Part shown: one piece after another, positions 7,932 to 15,495 of the stretch
Position numbering within the stretch: position 1 is the stretch's first letter
How the letters are laid out: every line of letters starts with the position of its first letter
Assembly (NCBI RefSeq): GCF_000717185.1
Contig: NZ_JNYE01000005.1
Location: 68,053 to 132,052, forward strand
Length of the DNA: 64,000 nt
Direction of reading: 5' to 3'
From: Kitasatospora phosalacinea
GTDB taxonomy: Bacteria > Actinomycetota > Actinomycetes > Streptomycetales > Streptomycetaceae
The notes under the pieces: model-generated
The model's input: only the letters and a program-made list of their open reading frames with translations
Database searches by the model: none
Told to the model about the DNA's origin: nothing
Program-made: the position numbers and the translations under genes

Positions 7932-9038
7932 TCAGGGCTTGGGGCGGGAGCGGGCGGCCTTGGTGAGGTGCTTGCGGTGGCGGGCGCGTTCGGCGCGCAG
8001 GCGGGCGTCGGTGCGGGCGGCGATGTGGTCGTTCTCGCGCTGGAGCTTGAGGTAGCTCTCCCAGCGGCGCTCGGGGAGGGTGCCGTCGGCGAGGGCGGCG
8101 CGGACGGCGCAGCGGGGTTCGGTGCGGTGGGAGCAGTCGGCGTAGTGGCAGTCGGCGGCGACGGCGGTGATGTCGGCGAAGGCCTGGTCGATGCCCTCGC
8201 CGCCGAAGAGGCCGACGCCGCGCAGGCCGGGGGTGTCGATGACGGCGCCGCCGCCGGGGAGCGGGACGAGTTCGCGGGCGGTGGTGGTGTGGCGGCCCTT
8301 CTCGTCGGCGGAGCGGACCTGCTGGACCGTCATCGCGGCCGTCCCGGTGAGGGCGTTGGTGAGGGTGGACTTGCCCGCGCCGGACTGGCCGATCAGGGCG
8401 CAGGAGCCGGTGGCGCGGGCGCGCAGCGCAGCCATCCCCTCGCCGGTCTCGGCGCTGACCGTCAGGACGGTGACACCGGGGGCGATCGCCTCCACGTCCG
8501 CCCGGACGAAGTCGCCGTCGTGGACCAGGTCGAGCTTGGTCAGGACGATCAGCGGTTCGGCCCCGGACTCCCAGGCGAGGGCGAGCAGGCGCTCGATCCG
8601 GCCGGGATCGGGTTCCGCGGCGAGCGAGACGGCGATCAGTACGGTGTCGACGTTGGCGGCCAGCACCTGGCCCTCGGAGCGCTTGTGGGCGCCCTTGCGG
8701 ACGATCGCGGTGGTGCGGGGCAGCACCGCGGCGAGGGCGGGGGCGGGCCGGGCGGCGGGGTCGTAGGCGACCCAGTCGCCGGTGCAGGGGTTGTGCGCGG
8801 TGTCGGCCGTCGTCACCGGACGGGTGGCGGCGCGCCGCGTGACGGGCTCGCCGTCCTCCGGGTCGACGAGCAGCACCTCGCAGCTGCCGCGGTCCATCCG
8901 GACGATCCGTCCGGGCAGCAGGCCGGCCTCGGCGAGCGGGGCGAACGCGGCGGCCCGGTCGTCCGTCCAGCCGAGCGCGGCGAGCGGGTGGGCGGGAGCG
9001 GGGGTGGACGTGGTGGTGGGGTCGTGCACGGTGATCAA
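7932..9038 (-). CDS. rsgA: Ribosome small subunit-dependent GTPase A
   Basis: 368 aa, TTG start at 9038 with GAAGGG 6 nt upstream. The N-terminal OB-like domain is followed by a circularly permuted GTPase with G4 TKLD (167-170), G1 GQSGAGKST (217-225) and G3 DTPG (268-271). A zinc knuckle, C297-X4-C302-X-H304-X5-C310, leads into the C-terminal helix LQREND...AART. RsgA is a late 30S maturation GTPase that checks the decoding centre. An in-frame upstream ORF (9081-9185) may tune its expression. A relic of its C-terminus lies at 5297. Confidence 0.95.
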   Translation of the reverse strand: MITVHDPTTTSTPAPAHPLAALGWTDDRAAAFAPLAEAGLLPGRIVRMDRGSCEVLLVDPEDGEPVTRRAATRPVTTADTAHNPCTGDWVAYDPAARPAPALAAVLPRTTAIVRKGAHKRSEGQVLAANVDTVLIAVSLAAEPDPGRIERLLALAWESGAEPLIVLTKLDLVHDGDFVRADVEAIAPGVTVLTVSAETGEGMAALRARATGSCALIGQSGAGKSTLTNALTGTAAMTVQQVRSADEKGRHTTTARELVPLPGGGAVIDTPGLRGVGLFGGEGIDQAFADITAVAADCHYADCSHRTEPRCAVRAALADGTLPERRWESYLKLQRENDHIAARTDARLRAERARHRKHLTKAARSRPKP

Positions 9039-9080
9039 GGGGGACCCTTCGCGGGAACGGGCGGCCCCGGCCGGAGGGCG

Positions 9081-9185
9081 TCAGCGCGGGCGCGACGCCG
9101 CAGGACGGCGGACCGGGTGCCAGGGGGTGGTGGACTCGGTGGACGGCTGAACACAGGGGGAAACACCTGCGGGAACGGGCCTCAC
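9081..9185 (-). CDS. Upstream ORF / possible leader peptide of rsgA, 34 aa
   Basis: GTG 9185 has the strongest Shine-Dalgarno of the region (AAGGAGGTGAGGACC before the GTG). It encodes a short Pro/Ser/Arg-rich peptide with one Cys (VSPCVQPSTES) and stops at TGA 9081-9083, 43 nt before the rsgA TTG and in the same frame as rsgA. It could be a regulatory upstream ORF. Alternatively, it was once the N-terminus of a longer RsgA now cut by a stop codon, with TTG 9038 as a reinitiation site. There is no family evidence. Confidence 0.45.
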   Translation of the reverse strand: MRPVPAGVSPCVQPSTESTTPWHPVRRPAASRPR

Positions 9186-9522
9186 GGTCCTCACCTCCTT
9201 CCTCTCCGGACGCGCCTCGCGCACCCCGCCACGGGGTGCCCTCGATCGGCGGACGCCACGCTAGTGCCCGCCCGCCACCCGCGCCACCGAATTTCCACCG
9301 CCCGCGGACCGCCAGCGGACCGCACCCGCGCGCCCAACCGGCCGACCGGCCAACCGGCTGTCCGACCGGCCGGACGCAAGGGTTCCGCAAGCCGCGCAAG
9401 GGTTCTCCAGCCGCCCTGCCACCGCGCCCGGACATCCCTCCTCCGACGGCGGCGCAGGGGGTCCGCCGTTCCGGCCCACGGCCGGACGGAGGGGAGAACG
9501 AGGGAAGAGAAGGGGGAAGCCC
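9186..9522. other. Divergent intergenic region
   Basis: 337 bp between the rsgA leader ORF and the glycosyltransferase-like gene. It contains CCGACCGGCC-type repeats around 9340-9375. Nothing that I can assign as a promoter with confidence. Confidence 0.35.
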
Positions 9523-10776
9523 GTGTCCTGGGCGACTCTGCTCGACCGCAAGCGGGTGCTGGCGGTCGTGCACACGGTGGTGTACGGGCAGCGGCTGCGC
9601 GAGGTGTGCGAGCTGCTGGCGGCGGACCTGCGGGTGCAGGTGGTGTTCACCGTCGCTCCGCACGCGTTCAACGAGGGGGTGGCGGCGTTCCTGATGGGCC
9701 TGGGCGGCACGGTGGTGCCGTGGGAGCAGGCGGTGGAGACCGAGTTCGACCTGGTGCTGGCCGCCGGTTCGCGGGGGATCGAGCGGGTGCGCGGCCCGCT
9801 GGTGCGGCTGCCGCACGGGGCCGGGCACCTGAAGCTGGCCCGGGCGCTGCCCCCGGCGGGCTCGGTGACGGGCCGCCGGGACGGGCCGGGCAGCGGCAGC
9901 GGCGGCGGCAGCAACAACGGCAGCAACGGCGGCGGCGCCCGGGAGGTCTCCGGCCTGGGCCGGGACTACCTGCTGTGGGAGGGCCGCCCGAACGCGGCGG
10001 CGTACGCACTGGCGCACCGGGACGACCTCGCGGTGCTGGAGCGGACCTGCCCGGAGGTGCTGCCGGTGGCGGAGGTGGTCGGCGACGGCGACCACGACCG
10101 GATCGTGGCGGCGCTGCCGCGGCGGGCCGAGTACCGGGCGGCGCTGGGCCTGGAGGAGCGGGAGCGGCTGGTGCTGCTCTGCTCGACCTGGGGGCCGGAC
10201 TCGGTGTTCGGCGGCCTGGACGCCTTGCTGCCCCGGCTGGTGCGGGAGCTGCCGGCCGGCCGGTTCCGAACGGCGCTGGTGGTGCACCCGAACGTCACGG
10301 CGGGGCACGGCGGCTGGCAGGTGCGCCGCTGGGTGGAGGGGGTGTCGGGCGGCGCGGTGTCGCTGGTCACCCCGCAGGGCGACTGGCGTCCGCTGCTGGT
10401 GGCCGCGGACTACGTGATCGGCGACCACGGCTCGGTGACGCTGTACGCCGCGCTGACCGGGGCGCGGATCCTGCTGGCCCGGTTCCCGCACCGGAACGTG
10501 AACCCGCTCTCGCCGGGCGTCCAACTGGCGCGCACCGCACCGGCGCTGGACCCGGCGCACCCGCTGGCCGAGCAGCTGGCGTACGCGGACGGGGTGTACC
10601 GGCCGGAGGCGTACGCGGAGATCGGGGCCCGGATCTCCTCCGAGCCGGGCGCGTTCCTGCCGCGGATCCGGCGGCTGCTGTACCGGGTGCTGGAACTGGG
10701 CGAGCCGGCCCGTCCGGCCGCGGAGCCGCCGCTGGCGCTGCCCGCCCCGCTGTTGGGAGGCGGGCGGTGGCGGTGA
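9523..10776 (+). CDS. GT-B-fold / CDP-glycerol transferase-like protein of unknown substrate
   Basis: 417 aa, GTG start with AAGGGGGAAG upstream. The N-terminal half looks like a Rossmann domain. A low-complexity linker (GSGSGGGSNNGSNGGG, about 126-141) separates it from a second Rossmann-like half containing LVLLCSTWGPDSVFGG and YVIGDHGSVTLYAALTG. The latter resembles the nucleotide-binding region of CDP-glycerol glycerophosphotransferases and UDP-GlcNAc 2-epimerase-type GT-B enzymes. No membrane segment is present. Function is not known; an envelope polymer role is a guess. It overlaps the next gene by 10 nt, so the two are probably co-translated. Confidence 0.7.
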   Translation: MSWATLLDRKRVLAVVHTVVYGQRLREVCELLAADLRVQVVFTVAPHAFNEGVAAFLMGLGGTVVPWEQAVETEFDLVLAAGSRGIERVRGPLVRLPHGAGHLKLARALPPAGSVTGRRDGPGSGSGGGSNNGSNGGGAREVSGLGRDYLLWEGRPNAAAYALAHRDDLAVLERTCPEVLPVAEVVGDGDHDRIVAALPRRAEYRAALGLEERERLVLLCSTWGPDSVFGGLDALLPRLVRELPAGRFRTALVVHPNVTAGHGGWQVRRWVEGVSGGAVSLVTPQGDWRPLLVAADYVIGDHGSVTLYAALTGARILLARFPHRNVNPLSPGVQLARTAPALDPAHPLAEQLAYADGVYRPEAYAEIGARISSEPGAFLPRIRRLLYRVLELGEPARPAAEPPLALPAPLLGGGRWR

Positions 10777-11162
10777 CGGTGACCGTCCGGCTGCCGGCCG
10801 GTGCGCTCGGCCCGGACGCCCCGGCCTGGTGCGACCGGCACCTGGCGGTCCGGACGGACGAGCCGGAGCGGGTGCGGCGGCTGGCGGACGTGCTGCACGG
10901 CGAGTGCCCGGAGGACGGGGGTCCGGAGGACGGGGGTCCGGAGGACGGGGGTCCGGACGGCCCGCTGGAGGAGGTGTGGCGGCGGCACCCGGGCTGCGCG
11001 GTGCTGGCGGTGCGCGGCCCGGACGGCCTGCTGCGGGTCCGCTTCCGCGGCGGCGCGCTCACGCTCCGCCCGGTCGGGGCGCTCGCCGCCGCCCCGGCCG
11101 CGCTGGTCGGTTCGCTGGTGCACGCCCTGCTGTCGGCGCCCGTCCCCCGCCGCGGCGGGTAG
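10767..11162 (+). CDS. Hypothetical protein with PEDGG repeats
   Basis: 131 aa, GTG start inside the end of the upstream gene with GGGAGG as ribosome binding site. No recognised domain. It begins with an alternating V/T strand (VAVTVTVRL). The middle contains three 5-residue PEDGG repeats encoded by a 15-bp DNA repeat, then LEEVWRRHPGCAVLAV. Context suggests it acts with the GT-B-like protein. Confidence 0.65.
   Translation: MAVTVTVRLPAGALGPDAPAWCDRHLAVRTDEPERVRRLADVLHGECPEDGGPEDGGPEDGGPDGPLEEVWRRHPGCAVLAVRGPDGLLRVRFRGGALTLRPVGALAAAPAALVGSLVHALLSAPVPRRGG
10908..10952. repeat. 15-bp tandem repeat, three identical copies
   Basis: CCGGAGGACGGGGGT repeated three times within the coding sequence. 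It preserves frame and encodes PEDGG units. Copy number is likely to vary between strains. Confidence 0.9.
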
Positions 11163-11188
11163 CGGCGTCGGCCACCAGCGGCCACCAA

Positions 11189-11251
11189 CCGCCGGATCAG
11201 CGGCCGGAACGGCGCCGGCGTTCGGTGCCAGCCCGGCCGCTGATCCGGCGG
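11189..11251. terminator. Large inverted repeat between convergent genes
   Basis: A perfect 19-bp stem (11189-11207 with 11233-11251) and a 25-nt loop. It spans the stop codon and last codons of the BrkB-family gene and follows the forward gene ending at 11162. It is a likely bidirectional terminator, with one arm encoding the BrkB C-terminus. Confidence 0.75.
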
Positions 11252-12420
11252 CGGACGTCGCGCGGGGGCAGGAAGCCGGCCCAGCGCTCGGGGTACTCGC
11301 TGGGGACGGGGAAGTCGTCGTCCTCGTCGAAGAGGTCCTCGTCGTGGCCCTCGGCAAGGCCGAACTGGCGGGCGCGTTCGGCGCGTTCGACGGCGCGGCG
11401 GGCGGCGGCCTCGCGGCCGCGCTCGACGGCGGCGTCCTCGGCGAGGCGCTCGTTCTCGGCGCGGGCGTCGGCGGTCTCGACGGTGGGCCAGCGGCGGTCC
11501 ACCGCGGCGTTCATGGCGGCGCCGATGAGCACGGCCAGCGCCACCACGAAGATCCACAGCAGCACGGCGACGGGTGCGGCGAGCGAGCCGTAGACGGAGT
11601 GGCCCTCGACCGAGCTGACCAGGTAGAGCCGCAGGGCGAGGCTGCACACCACCAGGACCAGCAGGGCGACCAGCGCGCCGGGGATGTCCTCGCGCCAGGG
11701 CGTGGAGACCGGGACGGCGACGTGGTAGAGGGTGGTGAGGAAGACGACGAGCAGGACGATCGCGGCGGGCCAGTAGAAGCCGGTGATCACCCCGGCCCAG
11801 CTCTCGAAGGTGTTGATCAGCAGTCCGGGCCCGGCGACCAGCAGCGGCAGCACCAGGGAGCCGATGACCAGGGCTCCGAGGTAGAGGCCGAGCGACATCA
11901 GCCGGGTCTTGACCAGGCCGCGCTTGCCGTCGAGGCCGTACATGACGGTGATGGTGTCGATGAAGATGTACAGCGCCCGGGAGCCGGACCAGAGCGAGAG
12001 CAGGAAGCCGATCGAGATCAGGTCGGGCCGGGCGCTGTCGAAGACGTCGTTCAGCAGGGGCTGGACGATCTGGTCGATGGAGCTCGGTGAGAGCACCGTC
12101 CCAGCTGCTGAGACGATGTCGTGCTTGAGCTTGTCGATGGTGCCGGCCCCGAGGATGTCGTCGAGGTAGCCGAGGGTGCCGGCCAGGCAGAGCAGCAGCG
12201 GCGGGATGGACAGCAGGGTGAAGAAGGCGGCCTCGGCGGCGAGCCCGGTGACCCGGTACTCGACGCAGGTGTTGGTGGTGTCCTTCACCAGCGCCCACAC
12301 GGTGCCGTACCAGGTGGTTCGCTTGGCGGCGCGGCGCCGTCCGCCGCGGCGGCGGGAGGGGCGTTCCCCGGCCGGTCCCGGTGCTCCGGCGGGGTGGGGG
12401 GTACTGCCTGCTGCTTGCAC
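11197..12420 (-). CDS. YihY/BrkB family membrane protein
   Basis: 407 aa from GTG 12420. A basic N-terminus precedes a BrkB-type core with about six membrane segments (for example AAFFTLLSIPPLLLCLAG and LYLGALVIGSLVLPLLVAG). VEYRVTGLAAEAAFF and the late PVAVLLWIFVVALAVLIGA are typical of the family. The soluble tail is highly charged (DEDLFDEDDD). TACCGT lies 6 nt upstream of the start, so the transcript may be nearly leaderless. The family was once called ribonuclease BN; transport or envelope roles have been suggested but function is unsettled. Confidence 0.9.
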   Translation of the reverse strand: MQAAGSTPHPAGAPGPAGERPSRRRGGRRRAAKRTTWYGTVWALVKDTTNTCVEYRVTGLAAEAAFFTLLSIPPLLLCLAGTLGYLDDILGAGTIDKLKHDIVSAAGTVLSPSSIDQIVQPLLNDVFDSARPDLISIGFLLSLWSGSRALYIFIDTITVMYGLDGKRGLVKTRLMSLGLYLGALVIGSLVLPLLVAGPGLLINTFESWAGVITGFYWPAAIVLLVVFLTTLYHVAVPVSTPWREDIPGALVALLVLVVCSLALRLYLVSSVEGHSVYGSLAAPVAVLLWIFVVALAVLIGAAMNAAVDRRWPTVETADARAENERLAEDAAVERGREAAARRAVERAERARQFGLAEGHDEDLFDEDDDFPVPSEYPERWAGFLPPRDVRRRISGRAGTERRRRSGR

Positions 12421-12515
12421 GCCCCTACGGTATCGGCCCGGGCCGCGCGAGCGGTGCGCCGCCGTCCGGATCCGGCGGGCGGTGGGGCCCGGAGCAGCCC
12501 CGACCCGGATGTTGT

Positions 12516-12559
12516 CCCAGCATTCGGAACATTGTGGTCCAGGATTCGGACGTTAGTGG
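12516..12559 (+). promoter_or_regulatory. Two tandem 22-bp repeats upstream of the sulfur operon leader
   Basis: CCCAGCATTCGGAACATTGT (12516 onwards) and TCCAGGATTCGGACGTTAGT (12538 onwards), each followed by GG, share CCAG, ATTCGGA and GTGG in register (16 of 22 positions). The 22-bp period puts both on one face of the helix. They abut a weak promoter: TGGACC (12557-12562), 18 bp, GAATCT (12581-12586). They are candidate binding sites for a sulfur regulator. Confidence 0.5.
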
Positions 12560-12592
12560 ACCGCGAGTCGCTCGCCGTGCGAATCTCTTGCC

Positions 12593-12676
12593 ATGTCTAG
12601 CGCCGGAACCACCCTAGTTGGCCGACTCCACGTCGACCTCCTTCGCGTGTCCAGCGCCATCTGTCCGGTGACCTGA
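12593..12676 (+). CDS. Cysteine-containing putative leader peptide of the sir-cys operon
   Basis: 27 aa: an ATG with no Shine-Dalgarno, 6 nt after a possible -10 (GAATCT), so probably leaderless. The core LVGRLHVDLLRV followed by AICPVT matches the RLHVDL-type putative leader peptides found before actinobacterial sulfur genes. Cysteine codons in leaderless upstream ORFs of mycobacteria act as cysteine-responsive attenuators. Here a single TGT near the end and a hairpin at 12758-12792 before sir would suit the same mechanism. Confidence 0.8.
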   Translation: MSSAGTTLVGRLHVDLLRVSSAICPVT

Positions 12677-12757
12677 GCCCTCCGTACGCCGCACCGCACC
12701 GGCGCCATCCTCGCCGTCGCGGATGTGCGCAAGACCCTGCCCGGCCAGCGTCACCCC

Positions 12758-12792
12758 CTCCCACCGCCTGCGTGGAACGCCGCAGGTGGGAG
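12758..12792 (+). promoter_or_regulatory. Hairpin between leader peptide and sir, possible attenuator
   Basis: CTCCCAC pairs with GTGGGAG and inner CTGCG pairs with CGCAG, with a 3-nt bulge. It lies 81 nt after the leader stop and 61 nt before the sir start. There is no U-tract, so Rho-dependent or translational control is as likely as intrinsic termination. Confidence 0.4.
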
Positions 12793-12853
12793 CGGAGCGC
12801 GTCCGGGGCCGCCAGCACCTCGCACCCGCCAAGCCGCTCAAAGGACTGACACC

Positions 12854-14575
12854 ATGGCCCGCACTCCCGAAACGGTCGAGCCTCAGGCCGGCGCCGCCCC
12901 CGCGGCCCGCCCCGCCGCCCGCAAGGTGACCCGCCACCGCGGCGAGGGCCAGTGGGGCATGGGGCACTTCACCCCGCTCAACGGCAACGAGCAGTTCAAG
13001 AAGGACGACGACGGTCTCAACGTGCGGACGCGGATCGAGACGATCTACGCCCACACCGGCTTCGCCGGGATCGACCCCAACGACCTGCGCGGCCGGATGC
13101 GCTGGTGGGGCCTGTACACCCAGCGCAAGCAGGGCATCGAGGGCGGCAAGACCGCCGTCCTGGAGCCGCACGAGCTCGAGGACGAGTTCTTCATGATGCG
13201 GGTGCGCATCGACGGCGGCCAGCTGACGGTGGCCCAGCTCAAGGCGATCGGCGAGGTCTCCGAGCAGTACGCCCGCGGCACCGCCGACCTGACGGACCGG
13301 CAGAACGTCCAGTACCACTGGGTGCGGATCGAGGACGTCCCGGCGATCTGGCAGAAGCTGGAGGCCGTCGGCCTGTCCACCACCGAGGCGTGCGGCGACT
13401 GCCCGCGCGTGGTGATCGGCTCCCCGGTCGCGGGCATCGCCGAGGACGAGATCATCGACGGCTCCTGGGCGATCGACGAGATCCACCGCCGCTACATCGG
13501 CAACAAGGAGTTCTCCAACCTGCCGCGCAAGTTCAAGACCGCGATCTCCGGCTCGCCGCTGCTCGACGTGGTGCACGAGATCAACGACATCGCCTTCGTC
13601 GGCGTGGTCCACCCCGAGCACGGCCCGGGCTTCGACCTGTGGGTCGGCGGCGGCCTGTCCACCAACCCGAAGCTGGGCGTGCGGCTGGGCGCCTGGGTCC
13701 CGCTGGAGGACGTCCCGGACGTCTGGGCGGGCGTGGTCGGCATCTTCCGCGACTACGGCTACCGCCGCCTGCGCAACCGGGCCCGCTTGAAGTTCCTGGT
13801 CGCCGACTGGGGCCCGGAGAAGTTCCGCCGGGTCCTGCAGGACGAGTACCTGAAGCGCGAACTCGCCGACGGCCCCGGCCCGCAGGAGCCCAGCAACCGC
13901 TGGCGCGACCACGTCGGCGTGCACCGGCAGAACGACGGCAGGTTCTACGTCGGCTTCGCGCCGCGGGTCGGCCGCGCCAACGGCAAGCTGCTCTCGCAGA
14001 TCGCCGACCTGGCCGCCGAGCACGGCTCGGACCGCCTCGCCACCACCGTCGAGCAGAAGATGATCGTGCTCGACGTCGCCGAGGACAGGGTCGAGTCCCT
14101 GGTGGCCGGCCTGGAGGCGCTGGACCTGCGGGTGAACCCCACCCCGTTCCGCCGCGGCACGATGGCCTGCACCGGCATCGAGTACTGCAAGCTGGCGATC
14201 GTCGACACCAAGGAGCGCGGCCGCACCCTGATCGACGAACTGGAGCGCCGCCTGCCGGAGTTCGACGAGCCGCTGAGCATCAACATCAACGGCTGCCCGA
14301 ACGCCTGCGCCCGGATCCAGACCGCCGACATCGGCCTCAAGGGCCAGCTCGTCGTCGACGCGGACGGCGAGCAGGTCGAGGGCTTCCAGGTGCACCTGGG
14401 CGGCGCCCTGGGCCTGGACGCCGGCTTCGGCCGCAAGGTCCGCGGCCTGAAGGTCACCAGCGCCGAACTGCCCGACTACGTCGAGCGCGTGCTGACCCGC
14501 TACCAGGCGGACCGGCAGGACGGCGAGCGGTTCGCCCAGTGGACCGTCCGGGCCAGCGAGGAGCAGCTGTCGTGA
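12854..14575 (+). CDS. sir: Ferredoxin-dependent sulfite reductase (siroheme, [4Fe-4S])
   Basis: 573 aa from ATG 12854 with AAAGGA upstream; the open frame continues further 5' but reads through the leader region. Two ferredoxin-like/reductase half repeats are present. The siroheme-[4Fe-4S] ligands are TMACTGIEYC and NGCPNAC, near residues 438-484. The N-terminal tail is Ala/Pro-rich. It reduces sulfite to sulfide by six electrons, using siroheme that the chelatase at 21547 helps make. It is the first structural gene of the operon and overlaps the zinc-ribbon gene by 4 bp (GTGA). Confidence 0.95.
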   Translation: MARTPETVEPQAGAAPAARPAARKVTRHRGEGQWGMGHFTPLNGNEQFKKDDDGLNVRTRIETIYAHTGFAGIDPNDLRGRMRWWGLYTQRKQGIEGGKTAVLEPHELEDEFFMMRVRIDGGQLTVAQLKAIGEVSEQYARGTADLTDRQNVQYHWVRIEDVPAIWQKLEAVGLSTTEACGDCPRVVIGSPVAGIAEDEIIDGSWAIDEIHRRYIGNKEFSNLPRKFKTAISGSPLLDVVHEINDIAFVGVVHPEHGPGFDLWVGGGLSTNPKLGVRLGAWVPLEDVPDVWAGVVGIFRDYGYRRLRNRARLKFLVADWGPEKFRRVLQDEYLKRELADGPGPQEPSNRWRDHVGVHRQNDGRFYVGFAPRVGRANGKLLSQIADLAAEHGSDRLATTVEQKMIVLDVAEDRVESLVAGLEALDLRVNPTPFRRGTMACTGIEYCKLAIVDTKERGRTLIDELERRLPEFDEPLSININGCPNACARIQTADIGLKGQLVVDADGEQVEGFQVHLGGALGLDAGFGRKVRGLKVTSAELPDYVERVLTRYQADRQDGERFAQWTVRASEEQLS

Positions 14576-14748
14576 CCGAACGGGCCGCCCCCTTCTACTG
14601 CCCGTACTGCGGGGACGAGGACCTGCGCCCGTCCGAGAGCGGCCACGGCGCGTGGGAATGCCGGGCGTGCCGCCGGGGCTTCCAGTTGAAGTTCCTCGGA
14701 CTGCTGTCAACGAACCACGGGGGTAACGGACATGACGACCGCGACTGA
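14572..14748 (+). CDS. Small zinc-ribbon protein between sir and cysH
   Basis: 58 aa. GTG 14572 overlaps the sir stop; the end overlaps the cysH start by 17 nt, so all three are translationally coupled. Two Cys pairs, FYCPYCGDE and WECRACRRG, form a rubredoxin-like or treble-clef zinc or iron site, followed by FQLKFLGL. Function is unknown. Its position suggests an electron-transfer or assembly partner for sulfite reductase or the APS reductase cluster. Confidence 0.85.
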   Translation: MTERAAPFYCPYCGDEDLRPSESGHGAWECRACRRGFQLKFLGLLSTNHGGNGHDDRD

Positions 14749-15430
14749 CTACGAGGCGATAGCCGTCGCAGCGGGCCGCGAGCTGGAGGAGGCCACCGCG
14801 CAGGAAGTGCTGCGCTGGGCCGCCGACACCTTCGGCAAGCGGTTCTGCGTGACCTCCTCGATGGAGGACGCGGTGGTCGCCCACCTGGCCTCCACCGCCC
14901 TGCCCGGCGTGGACGTGGTCTTCCTGGACACCGGCTACCACTTCCCGGAGACCATCGGCACCCGGGACGCGGTCGCCGCGACCATGCCGGTCAACGTGAT
15001 CACGCTGACCCCGAAGCTCACCGTGGCCGAGCAGGACGCCCAGTACGGGCCGAACCTGCACGACCGCGACCCGGACCTGTGCTGCTCGCTGCGCAAGGTC
15101 GAACCGCTGAACCGCGGCCTGGGCGCGTACGACGCCTGGGCGACGGGCCTGCGCCGCGACGAGTCGCCGTCCCGCGCCAACACCCCCGTGGTGGCCTGGG
15201 ACCCGAAGCGCCGCAAGGTGAAGGTCGCCCCGATCGCCCGCTGGACGCAGGACGACGTGGACGCGTACGTCCAGGCCAACGGGGTGCTGCTGAACCCGCT
15301 GCTGTGGGAGGGCTACACCTCGATCGGCTGCTCGCCGCTGTCCTGCACCGCCAAGCCCGGCGAGGGCGAGGAGGGCCGGGCCGGCCGCTGGGCGGGCTCC
15401 GGCAAGACCGAGTGCGGCATCCACCTCTGA
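14732..15430 (+). CDS. cysH: Phosphoadenylyl/adenylyl-sulfate reductase
   Basis: 232 aa, ATG with GGGGGTAACGGAC upstream. It has an adenylyl-binding PP-loop-like core (VTSSMEDAVVAHLA, FLDTGYHFPET). Cluster cysteines are the pair in DLCCSLRK (about 116-117) plus C200 and C205, and the catalytic ECGIH is at 227-231. The Cys pattern marks an [4Fe-4S] APS reductase. The second cluster motif reads GCSPLSC (CX4C) instead of the usual CX2C, a two-codon expansion. The enzyme converts APS to sulfite and AMP using thioredoxin. Confidence 0.92.
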   Translation: MTTATDYEAIAVAAGRELEEATAQEVLRWAADTFGKRFCVTSSMEDAVVAHLASTALPGVDVVFLDTGYHFPETIGTRDAVAATMPVNVITLTPKLTVAEQDAQYGPNLHDRDPDLCCSLRKVEPLNRGLGAYDAWATGLRRDESPSRANTPVVAWDPKRRKVKVAPIARWTQDDVDAYVQANGVLLNPLLWEGYTSIGCSPLSCTAKPGEGEEGRAGRWAGSGKTECGIHL

Positions 15431-15495
15431 ACCCGCCGCCGCCACTGAACCCGCCACCACCGAACCACCGTCACCGACCGTCAGGAGAGACCACC

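Noticed and set aside
7879..10560. 893-codon minus-strand frame across rsgA and the GT-B-like gene
   Set aside because: Low-complexity Arg/Pro/His product, a typical antisense shadow in very GC-rich DNA.
12677..12853. SAM or cobalamin riboswitch before sir
   Set aside because: No recognisable SAM-aptamer or B12-box consensus; the Cys leader peptide explains the leader better.
12614..15460. 948-codon minus-strand frame opposite sir and cysH
   Set aside because: Antisense shadow; the forward genes carry complete catalytic motifs and coupled starts.
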